DNA from: Molanna angustata
Taxonomy: Eukaryota > Arthropoda > Insecta > Trichoptera > Molannidae
Direction of reading: 5' to 3'
Assembly (NCBI GenBank): GCA_963576475.1
Contig: OY754981.1
Coordinates: forward strand, 28,310,132 to 28,374,131
DNA: 64,000 nt
The notes under the pieces: generated by a model
Database searches by the model: none
What the model saw: the letters and a program-made list of their open reading frames with translations, nothing else
What the model was told of the DNA's origin: nothing
Translations under genes and position numbers: made by a program
Part shown: positions 37,146-47,700 of the stretch, piece by piece
How the letters are laid out: each line of letters starts with the position of its first letter
Position numbering within the stretch: the first letter of the stretch is position 1

Positions 37146-40100
37146 TCATATAAAAAAAGATCGTTTATCATTAAGTGTGTGAATGTACTCGAAGTGATAT
37201 ATTTGCCAGCTTAGTATTTCATGTGTGTATTTAAAGAAATAATTCCCGCAAAAAAAAAATAGAATTCCATTGATAAAAATAATATAATAAGGGAAAAATT
37301 TATAAAGCGTATAACAATTTACCCCAAAAAAATAAATTTAAATTAATAAGTTGTGGCAAACCGTAAAAAACTTTATACTTTTTATAAATATAGTATTGGT
37401 TGCAAATTAAGAATATCTGTTAATCTTTCTTTCTTTTTCGTGTCCGGCTAAGCTCTACCACTACAATAAGCAGCGACTGACATCGCGTATCTTCGCTAAA
37501 TCCCTCAATGTTTATTGAGGTCGTTCTGAATGGTCCTGATAAGGACCTTATAGTTGGACTGGAGTGGTTGTCCGGTGGGAAAAGGATTTGCCGACCGAAG
37601 TCGTTTCCAGGGGGCGCCAGATTACTTGTTTGATTGATTTAATTTCCTTGTTTGAAACTATATTTTTTTATTGTTCTATTTCTTCTCTTATGTAGTTTCT
37701 TATATTTATTATGGTCATTAAAGCAATCTATCTGTTAATAATAACAATGAATGAAGAGATAAGATCGTCTTGTACTTTTTATATAATGTTCATACAAATG
37801 ACAGCATGTTTCCATACTTGGTATTAGTTAGATTATGATAACGAAAGGAGAAGGTTTTATGTAGAGAAATTTAGCTCCGTAAAACTTAAAAATTTGGTTA
37901 TGCTCTAAGAGGTGACAAGTGCGAGATCCTTCAAGTGGTGTCAGAGTGGAAGACGTTGGACGAGGATACAGGGCGGTGGAGGCTGAAGTCAAAGGAGGCC
38001 AAGGCTCGATATGGACTGTAGCGCCATGGCAAAAAAAAAATAATGTTTAATAAAAGCTTCAATTGGAGTAAATTGTCTTCTACCGATCTACACATCGCAC
38101 CAAAGGACACCAGTATGTAAGATGGATTTCTTTTTCTTAGGTTTCAATATTGGTGATTTGCTGGCATCAAAGCGATACATCTTTTCCTTCACTCCGCTCG
38201 ATCTTCAGCGGTTCTCTTCAACTCTGTGCAGGAGGTACACTTCATGTCCTCGCATGTCTGCTATAGATACGCCCGTCGGTGACGCCCTCTTCCAGATGGG
38301 TTAAACCAGACTAATATCACCTACATACACACCAGGAAGCTGTTCATCTGGTGGTAGAGTGAATGATGTGGTGCAAGTTGATCGCGACCCTCAAGAGTGA
38401 GTTCTACGACCAATAAGATAGTGTGACGTAAACAGAAGTAAAGAAAAGTGGTTTATAGCTAATTTATATTTCAAAAATGGTAAAGAAAAGCGTTTGAAAT
38501 AATTGACCGTATGAAATAATCTAACAAATACATGTATGTGCCCTACATAACACATCCATATTTCGTGCTCCGAATATAATCGCAATCTGTAAAGTCATTT
38601 AAAACATAATTGGTTCCTTATACTTGTAATAATTGCGTTAGATTCTTATCGATAAAAGTTTATTGCTTGAATATATTTGAGTGATTTCGCTTGTTGCTGT
38701 ATAAAGAAATTGAATTTTCTCTATGTGTAAGCTTTATAGTATATACACAAATGCATAAATTCAAACAAAAAAATAGTTCATAGAGGCCTGTGTATGATGG
38801 CTCCATGGTACAAAAAGTACAACCAATAATGAATGACAATAGAAGATTTCCAATCGTGGGCAATGTGAGAATCAGATAAATGAACATGATATCTGTAAAT
38901 AACAAAACTTTATGAGATTCGTCTAAAAAAATGTTCTTATATGAATATGAAGATGACTGAAATAATGGTTACTAGATGGAGAGAGTAGGTATACAAAAAT
39001 TCATTAAACGTCATACACAAATTATACTTTTTAGTAATTTCTTTGCTCTGTTTTTTTTCTACATAGATTAATTCCCCAATTTGATTTTCTTTTCCTTCTT
39101 TTTTTGTCAATTTATTTGCACATTTCTTCTATCATTGTAGTTTTACTTTTTTTATATTAGTACCTAATGTATTTTTTACTACTCCTTTGTATTGACTTTT
39201 TGTATATGTTTGCATAATTAAAGTGTATACAATTACCTATTATTGTTCTTGTTGAGCCAACACTACATACCAATCAATATGTGAAGCCCCATTAAGAGGT
39301 TATATAGTATGAAAAATTTTCCCAGTACCCTCAAAAAATATGCCTTTGAAATAAAGAACAGTTTGTATTCACATATTTATTCTATTGCATGATTTGTAAA
39401 ATTTTCTTGTAAAATTAGTTTTAGTAAAACCCTTTATTATTTTTTTTGAAAGTAACTAAAACATATAAGGCCTATGAAGTCGATTTTTACTTCAATCGAA
39501 AGAGAATATGAAAGTCTACCGGCTGAGTTTATAACTATTTAGATATTTTAATTACTTTTCATGCTATTTAAAAAAAAACTATAAATTTAACATTTCTTCA
39601 CGAAAAATATTATTAATTACAGATTAGATGATATACAATATTTTTTCGTGTAATTAAGTTTTCATATTAGTGTAAATGCGCATTCCAAGGGTAAACAAGG
39701 GCCATAAGGGCGTGTATGTGTATAAAATAAAAGATTTCTCACACGTGAGTTTGAAAATGCAATTTCTTATGAAAATATACCAAAATATCGCTTATAGTAC
39801 GTTATTTTCTAGCTTATATTTTTAGATTTATATAAATCAAGAGATACATATTCCAAGCGAGAAACTTCATATTCAAATAGAGTTGCAAAATCAAGCAGTT
39901 TTTACAACACAAACAGTGAATGCACAATGCAATGCAAACATGAATAAGTCTTCAAAAGATTCCTCGAGTATGATAATACAAAACTTATAATACAAGCGAA
40001 GATTGACTTTCAGAAGATGAGCAAAGCTCGTGCTATGTCAGAACAGTCATCCACACACAATGTTACACGATTTGAAAACATTGTACCTACATTTCAAACA

Positions 40101-40300
40101 GAGTTTTTATTATTTATATCCATTTTTATAATATTCCAAGCAAAAAATTAATATACACTGACAATAATATTAAATGTGATATAATGAAAAAAAAATATGA
40201 GCTTTACCTATCGATGAATCAAACATATACATTTTTTGTAAAACATATTTATATTACCATTTCAATAATGAGAATTGTTATTTATTATTTATTTATTAAC
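37146..40300. other. No gene recognised
   Basis: 37430-37640 is a GC-richer stretch (CCGGCTAAGCTCTACCACTA..., CCGGTGGGAAAAGGATTTGC) that looks like an old transposon piece. 38100-38390 is similar in GC, with a 60-codon ORF of unknown kind. The rest is AT-rich. Confidence 0.3.
37905..38045 (+). mobile_element. Probable LINE 3' end
   Basis: Reads DEDTGRWRLKSKEAKARYGL then TAG, followed by CGCCATGGCA and an A-run, a common non-LTR element ending. Confidence 0.42.
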
Positions 40301-40304
40301 CACT

Positions 40305-40425
40305 TCCTTTCATCCTACGTAAGTGGCGAATTTATTGGTTTATGGCTAATTTCTTCCAATTAACCAATGTTTCCAGCCCAGAGAAGCAATATTTCGTGGG
40401 AAATGGATATATTGTATAAACCTAT
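40305..40425 (-). mobile_element. Second SINE family, partial copy
   Basis: Contains CTACGTAAGTGGCGAATTTA and CAGCCCAGAGAAGCAATATT, as in the 840-1025 copy. The tRNA-like head is missing. Confidence 0.45.
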
Positions 40426-40564
40426 TCAATAATATTTAAAAACATTATAGTACAGTTTAATATTTCAAGATCAGAGCAATTTCCAAATTTTCGAGGAATT
40501 ACTTTTACTTTTGAGCTTCTTGAGGATCTGGAGGAAATCCATTCAAATTTATGACATCACTTAT

Positions 40565-40723
40565 TCATTCATAACAGTAAGCCGCTTTGTTGACCACTTC
40601 TTTTAAGCAGTTGGTACTTTGCGAAACAGACGACCTGAAACTGAGATTACTTTCAGAATATGATTCATTATAAGAGGCGTTATGTGATGCCTTAAAAACT
40701 AAAATCAACACATAAAAATACAT
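40565..40723 (-). CDS. Possible small secreted peptide or terminal exon
   Basis: Minus-strand ATG at 40723 opens 52 codons: a hydrophobic start (MYFYVLILVFKA), then a Ser/Asn/Tyr-rich part (SHNASYNESYSESNLSF) and two Cys, ending AAYCYE. Alternatively an AG within the hydrophobic part makes it a phase-1 terminal exon, the phase used by genes A and B. The composition recalls those genes, but no partner exons were found. Low confidence. Confidence 0.22.
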   Translation of the reverse strand: MYFYVLILVFKASHNASYNESYSESNLSFRSSVSQSTNCLKEVVNKAAYCYE

Positions 40724-41494
40724 GTATAGTAAAAAGATTGTACCTAAGCACAATGTTATCAAATCTTTGCCTAGACTAAACTACAAAATGTGAATAGCAA
40801 AGGAACATCTCAATATAATTCGAAGATAAAATAAAACCGAAAAATCTACCCCCATACAGACAATCCGCGTTATCGCCTTTACGTCAATATTGCCAGGGAT
40901 TTCATGGAATAAATTTCCAGCAATATGTTCCCAAGATCTTTACGATATGTGAAAATCCACTATTCAAAACAGTGGATTTCCAATGGTAGACAGACAATGA
41001 CAGATAAAGAAAAAAAAACATTATTAAACCCGAGACAAAAAGATGCAAAATATATTCACAAAGAAACAGATATTTTTTGAATATTAAAAAATACAAAATA
41101 AGGTTAATATTATGAATATATAGAATTATATCAATAACGAAAATACGATGAATTTGTATGATTTAATAAAAAAATATGATTTAAATTGGACAATGATAAA
41201 ACAGTAATAAACATTTAATATTTTTTTTAACTTATTCAAACTAACCAGTTTCATATTGCCCGAAAACTTCTTCCAACTAACCAGAGTATACAGCCCAGAG
41301 AAGTGACCTTTGGAGAGAAATACTTTAAACCAAATTTTCACCCTGATGGAAATACTGGGAATCAATCTTACGTATATACAAGTAAACTTTTTGTAGACAA
41401 ACAAAACTGTATTCTCATATTTCATTGAACCAAGCGAAAAATCATGTATAACGCAAATAGGTATAATTAGGTTAAGTAAGAAAAAAAATGGACA

Positions 41495-41803
41495 ATGGAT
41501 GATTTAAGAAAATCTGACAGGAAAAGACTGGACGAAATGAATTACTTAAAACAAATCGAAACACCGAACAAGATCCTTGTAGGTATACACTATTTTCAAT
41601 GCTTAAATTATTTCACTGATAAGAAACATTTTCTTTCGAAAGATCAACAAATGTGCTTTTATGGTTTTGTCCTAACAGATAAGAGAGAAATAAAATGGAA
41701 TTGTTTTTTTATCAGTTCAAATTTGAACGAAAAAACACGAAAAATATTCATTTTATTTGTTGACGAACAATACATGGTGAAATTCCACGATGACTTCAAA
41801 TAA
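41495..41803 (+). CDS. Unrecognised 102-codon ORF
   Basis: An intact ATG-to-TAA frame encoding a soluble, charged protein (MDDLRKSDRKRLDEMNYLK..., ...KWNCFFISSNLNEKTRKIF, ending VKFHDDFK). It has no signal peptide or membrane segment and matches no family I know. It stands alone between genes A and B, just before the 41-bp tandem array. The amino-acid mix looks more protein-like than most chance ORFs here. It could be a single-exon gene, a single exon of a larger gene, or a transposon fragment. Confidence 0.35.
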   Translation: MDDLRKSDRKRLDEMNYLKQIETPNKILVGIHYFQCLNYFTDKKHFLSKDQQMCFYGFVLTDKREIKWNCFFISSNLNEKTRKIFILFVDEQYMVKFHDDFK

Positions 41804-41870
41804 AAGAATAGTTTTAGTTTCACACATATTATATTACATACACCTTTTGTTTCGCCAATATTTTATAACT

Positions 41871-42110
41871 TGAACATTTAATGAGTGACTGTAATAAAAT
41901 ATCGGTATACTTGAACATTTAATGAGTGACTGTAATAAAATATCGGTATACTTGAACATTTAATGAGTGACTGTAATAAAATATCGGTATACTTGAACAT
42001 TTAATGAGTGACTGTAATAAAATATCGGTATACTTGAACATTTAATGAGTGACTAATAAAATATCGGTATACTTGAACATTTAATGAGTGACTGTAATAA
42101 AATATCGGTG
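41871..42110. repeat. 41-bp tandem repeat, 6 copies
   Basis: The unit TTGAACATTTAATGAGTGAC + TGTAATAAAATATCGGTATAC is repeated almost exactly; the fifth copy lacks 3 nt. It starts 70 nt after the 102-codon ORF. Confidence 0.92.
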
Positions 42111-42179
42111 AAACAAAATTTTTATTTTATCCCAAAGTCCCAAAAAAAGTAAGTCCCAAAAAAATATTTTATGACAAAT

Positions 42180-42365
42180 ATTTAATATCTCAATAGAGAC
42201 GAATTTGGAATACAATAAGAGATCCAAAAACTCAAGGCACCTACAAGGCTTACGACTTGTCATCGGCTGGTTTACGTTATAACTTTATGCGATTGCGCAA
42301 CGTTCACCAATTATGCCTTCTTATTGAGTTCTCTATCAATCAGGACAAATGAAGAAGAAGTAGTC
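42180..42365 (-). repeat. Dispersed repeat, CCAGCCGATGACAGGTCGTA family, copy 3
   Basis: The + strand shows CTTACGACTTGTCATCGGCT and GGTTTACGTT; the end TTGAGTTCTCTATCAAT matches the start of copies 1 and 2. Confidence 0.58.
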
Positions 42366-42750
42366 GCTTTGAAACCGGTTGAATAAAATTAATAATCCGT
42401 GGTCTAAACAAATTTAATAACTATAAATATAAATTTAGTCAATCTAAATCAAGGTTGGCCCCATTGTGTATTTTAAAGTTGTACTTATAGTAAAAGCAAA
42501 CTAGACACATTGTGACATTTCTTATTGTTGCAAAACATGAAATTCACTCGGTGAACCGCCAAATTGTCGGAATAATACGAAACATATGTGGCACATGGGA
42601 GAATAATTTAAAAACTTTTGGATACAACAATATATTATATCTCCCGCTAGGGTGGGGGCGGGTGGCGGGGGTGACAGTTATCTGACACAGATATTATTTA
42701 ATAAATTAAAATAATATCTTTTTTGTTTACACCACTTTTGAGTATTTAAT

Positions 42751-42789
42751 GTTAACCGGTTTCAGAGCTGACCCGCTCCCTCGTCCGAA
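42751..42789 (-). ncRNA. Hammerhead-like motif (left arm of 42.8-kb palindrome)
   Basis: The minus strand reads CGGACGAGGGAGC, loop GGGTCA, GCTCT, GAAACCGGTTAAC. It has helix II and the GAAA box; the first box is CGGACGA rather than CTGANGA, so activity is doubtful. The right arm carries the same on the + strand (42820-42858). Confidence 0.42.
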
Positions 42790-42819
42790 CAAACTTATAC
42801 TTAGATTAGTATAAGTTTG

Positions 42820-42858
42820 TTCGGACGAGGGAGCGGGTCAGCTCTGAAACCGGTTAAC
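42820..42858 (+). ncRNA. Hammerhead-like motif (right arm of 42.8-kb palindrome)
   Basis: Exact inverted copy of the motif at 42751-42789, with the same CGGACGA variant core. Confidence 0.42.
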
Positions 42859-42910
42859 ATTAAATACTCAAAAGTGGTGTAAACAAAAAAGATATTATTT
42901 TAATTTATTA

Positions 42911-44174
42911 GTTAAAATGAACCACAAAGTAATAGCTGCAAAGTATCAAGATATACAGATATTATTTGTTCAAAAACTTTAACACTTTAGAAAATATTTT
43001 TTCTTTGACATAACATTATAACGTAATTGTACAAAAATTATATACGAACGATTTCACCAAGGTAAATCATAGAACAACTGAGTACCCATTCGGAGATCAA
43101 ATACTTGAGTAGAGCATGCGCAGTACCACGCCGAAAGCCGCCATTGTTTAACGTGACAGTCATGGATATGTTGTCAAACGTGTTGACGACTTACTGGATC
43201 TAATGCAGAGAGTTAATGCGTTGGCACTAAGCGGGGGTAAGATTGTTTGATGAAATTAAATTTTGCGCTAAATGCATCATTTTGTCATTTGTCAAAACTG
43301 ATCTTCAGGGTCAAAGGACTCCTGGCTCTTTCGTCTACATCAAAGACAGTACAAGCAACCAATCCCACGTACGACACACTTCACTTTTCAAAAACAAATA
43401 TTACATAACCAATCTTTAAATTCACTCATACAAGGAAATCTCTTTATAATTTACAAAATAAAAGTATAAAAACAGACATGCTTTTTTGATTTCCTTATTA
43501 GACGACAGTAATAAATTCACACAATTGAAGTTTTTTTTAATAAATACTCATTAAACTACAAAGTTATAATCCAAAATGACAAGAGTAAATTATGGTGAAT
43601 CGAGGGTGCTAATTGCGTGCATCATTTAATTTGAATTTATAATAAATTTAATACATTTAGTTTATTTCAACAAAAGACGCCGTATTTTTTAAAATGAAGA
43701 AAATTACGTTCAAATGAGATCAAGTCAAGTCCGTAAATAATATTTGTCGACTAACTTAAATAAAATAAACCATTAGGTATACTTAATAAGTATAGTTGAT
43801 AAAAAGCACAATAAAGTTATAAAATGTTACGCAATACAAAATTCAATTTGTTTACTAAAATGCAATGTGTATTGGAGCAAATAAAATTACATTAACCCCA
43901 ATTAAATGGCCATAAAATATTTAATGTTGTAAATTTATAAACACTTTTATAATTGAAAAACTTGATACACGAGCAAACCGTATAGGATTTTTTTTTAAAA
44001 CGATTCGACACAGACGTAACAAAAACTGCTTCGTGAAATGGGGACGTTGGCAAAGAAATCAACTAAATGAAAATTGGTTTTTATAAATACTCAGAATAGT
44101 GCTTCTATAATTTTATTTTTTCATACAACAAGTAAAAAAACATCTCGCATAGTTCAGCGATGAGGTTCTTTCAC
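42911..44174. other. No gene recognised
   Basis: A brief GC-richer patch lies at 43110-43330 (AGCATGCGCAGTACCACGCC). AT-rich elsewhere. Confidence 0.3.
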
Positions 44175-44350
44175 CTATTTCAGCTATGTTAATAACATCT
44201 CGCATAGTTCAGCCATGTGGTTCACCACCCATTCCGGGTGTTCCCTTTTAGGGTGTGACGAGACTGGTGTTTGGTAATACAGGTATGTGTCGTTTTTCCT
44301 TTTCAAAGCGATGCAAACTCGCGCACCTGTCGCTAGCAACCCCACATTTG
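44175..44350 (-). repeat. Dispersed repeat, CACCACCCATTCTGAATG family
   Basis: Copy about 330 nt upstream of the gene B start: GGTTCACCACCCATTCCGGG, GTGACGAGACTGGTG. Could contribute to the promoter region. Confidence 0.5.
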
Positions 44351-44620
44351 TTTTAGTTTGTAAGTTTTTGATGTATGATAATTATGAAAATGTGCCAAAA
44401 GAAAACTGTCTTGATCCAAAATGAAGATGCGAAATAGTAACATTTTTTTTCAGATTTGCGGACCCAACCGATGAATTCAATTAATAAAAAAAAATAATGG
44501 TTTTAGTTCAGTAAATTAAATTTAAAATATTTAAAAAAAAAGAGGTTTTATCCAGTTCGTCAACAAACACTGCCAATAAATAATTCGTTTCAAACTGGCC
44601 GAAGTTCCCCAAAGTTTTTG

Positions 44621-44629
44621 TTTAAAAAG
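44621..44629 (+). promoter_or_regulatory. Possible TATA-like box of gene B
   Basis: TTTAAAAAG lies about 50 nt before the start codon, and a CATTAGTG initiator-like string lies about 30 nt further on. In such AT-rich DNA this is only suggestive. Confidence 0.22.
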
Positions 44630-44680
44630 AGGTTTCAACTAATTTGTAAGCATTAGTGAGACATTTACCACACAAACACA

Positions 44681-44744
44681 ATGAGGCCATTCTTATTTGG
44701 ATTTTTCCTAGTTTTTGTCATCCAAGTAGTATTTGGAGGTGAAG
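44681..44744 (+). CDS. Gene B exon 1 (signal peptide)
   Basis: ATG in the context ACACAATGAGG opens MRPFLFGFFLVFVIQVVFGG, a strong hydrophobic signal sequence, then GAA and one base before donor GTAAGT. Same design as gene A exon 1: a short signal exon ending in phase 1. Confidence 0.83.
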
Positions 44745-47700
44745 GTAAGTACACAATACATACATACATACAAACATACATACAAACTAATTACTAGTAC
44801 AATCAAAATAAATTCATTTCACGATAATTTTTAACATGTTGAATTAACATCCAATGGTAATATTGAGTTATTTCACATGAAGGGGATTGCAATGCAAGGA
44901 TCTATGGAGACGTACATACATACATAGATGGACAACCAAAATTTAAAACTTTCATATAACAAATATTTACTTAAGGAAAATGGATGTGAGAATTTGCATA
45001 AGAAATTAATCAGTGGAAGTAAAAAATGAATGAAGAACATATGTCAGTTACTCCACTAAAACCCGATATACACGGACTGCTTGTAGCAGTCGGTTCGCAG
45101 TCAGGTACTCTGCAGTTCTCGTTTACTGCAAAACGACTGCTTCAAGCCGCCGCCACAACACCATATTGCAAATGAATCAACACTCACAGCTGGACCGACC
45201 TTCGTGTGGCAGTTGAACCGACTGCTTCAAGCGGTTGGGTCGATTGCTCCAAGCAGTCAGTGTATCTCGGGTCAAAGTGGTATAAAAGAGCTCAATAGAT
45301 CATAATGGTCGCAGACCAGGGGCGAAACGGTCTCAAGCTAAGTTAACTTGCAGAAAAATAAATCATCAATCAAAATGTACAGGAAAATAATGTGTTTTTG
45401 TACTATACATGGATTAAATAAATATTTTATTAAATATTTGAAAGAAGTAACAAATCGACAATTAATGTAATCTGTTGTTTTACTCAAAGAAACTGAAGCT
45501 CGGCATAATTAAAGGGTCAAGAAACAGGAAAACATAACAGGCAATATCTTATTTTAGAAAAAAAAAACTAAAAATATAATCTATATCTTGGTATCTAAAT
45601 GACAAAAATAAAACTAAGTTTATGATATTTTCTCGAATATTAAATCGAAAGCAAGAAAAAATACTCAGTCAATTATTACCAAAAGAGACAACTGATTTTT
45701 ATGTATTTTTATTTAGTATTTCTTACATTTAAATGTACAAAAATTCTTTGTTACAGGAAACTACAATCCATCCTACAGAAATGTTCAAATGCCGATGCAA
45801 CTACCCAGTAAATATATATTTTTTTTGCATATAAATATCTAAATATGAACTTTGACAAGTGAAAGAAAGTTTATTTTTAGTAAAAGTTAAAGAAGTATGT
45901 AGGTGAAAACAAATTGAAGCATGATGAATGAACTTATTTTTTTAAATTCGATATAGCTTATTGAAAAAATTATAATATTTTTTTTATTTTTTAGTTATGC
46001 AGAACCAATGGGTAGTGATGTCATCAACTTCCTCAGGTACGTTTATATTACCAGTTTTAAATCTGTTGATTGAGACGACTTATCATTTGTAGAATAATTG
46101 AAAAAAAATGTAAACACTTTATCATCCCATAAAGTATTTATTTTTGTCTACCGATGACTGTTGATTAAATTAAAGAAAGATCTCATTAAATCGGAAATCT
46201 GAAAATAGAATAGATAAACTGACATAAAGATTTTTTTTTTCATTTAAATGTCAATATTAAAAAAAACTTTTACATAAGAAATCGAAATTCGTACGCGTAT
46301 GAAAAAATTGTTCAAGCCTGAAGATTTTTACAGGAGAGAAGAAATTTATTTAAATTCATTACTCACGCAAATATTTCTTCTCTAGGCTGGGTTAATTGGA
46401 AGTTGGAATATAGCCATGTGCTAATTAACTCGCCACTTACGTAGGGTGTTTATTATTATTATTTCACAAAAAAAATATTAACCTTTTCAACCTGACAAAA
46501 AAATATAAACACTAGTTGCATGTAACACATGAGATCCAATTGTCGATAGCGATAGTACGTACAGTTGAAGAATAAGTACCAAACTATAAACCCATAAATA
46601 CAAATTATTTAATATTTTAAGATAATATTTGGTTTTCTATACAACACATGTACCTAGGTATGTATGTCAAGATAGGATAGTATGGAGGTTAGTCCTTTGA
46701 TCCTACCCAGAATATGAAAACAGCATGATGGTATGTATGTATGTTTGGAGATTAGTATCAAACAATTAAGTTTTCTTAGATATTGTGTGTAGGCGACTGC
46801 CATACAAATTGTATGAAGCAATGTCGTCACTAAATTCAATTTTTATAAAAATTGTTAATAAAAAATTGAGATGTGCTAATACAATGATAATATTTTTTAT
46901 AGAAAATTAAATTATCTAGTTGGGGTGTTTCGGCTTTTTTTTATATTTTTAAAAAAATTGGAAATATAGGCAATTAAACTCATAAATTTATCATAAAGAA
47001 AATATTTTTTCTTAATAAAAAATGTTTGAGAAACCCTGGAATTTAAAAAAAACTCATTTGATATTTTGTATTTGTCTATGTTTATACCAAATTTCAGCGT
47101 TCTAGCTTTTATGTTTTCTGAGATACATGGAAAAATAAACCAAAATTTCAAAAGTTGATAACCCCTGACTGAAACAAAAATTCACAATTCTGAGTATAAA
47201 AGTTTTGTAGGCCTATAACTGTTTATATATTCTGAAAATTTGGGCTCTGTAAATTGAGCGGATCAAGAGTTATAAGGGGGGGGGGACACACAGACCCACA
47301 CACACACAGACACACACACAGACACACACACACACACACACACACAAAACTCACATAAAATGTTCTACTCCGAATTCTGAGTAAATCCATGTATGGGAAC
47401 ATATATGCTGCGAGGCCTCTAGTTGGTGTTATTAGCATGCAAAAAGTCCACTACGCCATACAAAATGTTCCTTCGTACACGCATCTTAGATTTTAACTGC
47501 CTCTTCCTTCAATAGAATTTCATTCTCTTGAACGAATCGACAGTTGGAAAACATACCGATTTAGAAAAAAACAGTTCGACGAATTTTGGTGTCGAATTCG
47601 ATTTTACCGGTTTTGTAAAACAATAAATTAAAATGTCTAATATTTGATAGCAAATATTCAAAACAATAATTTTTGAAATCTCTTCTTATCGAATAATGGC

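Larger units (their letters stand above)
42699..42910. repeat. Perfect palindrome, 2 x 103 bp, 6-nt loop
   Basis: Arms 42699-42801 and 42808-42910 are exact reverse complements by base-by-base reading. Each begins TAATAAATTAAAATAATATC and includes GTTTACACCACTTTTGAG, which is also seen next to the PLE fragment at 63641. A C/G-rich stretch at 42650-42680 recalls the Pro-rich end of that PLE frame. Interpreted as inverted PLE terminal repeats. Confidence 0.85.
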
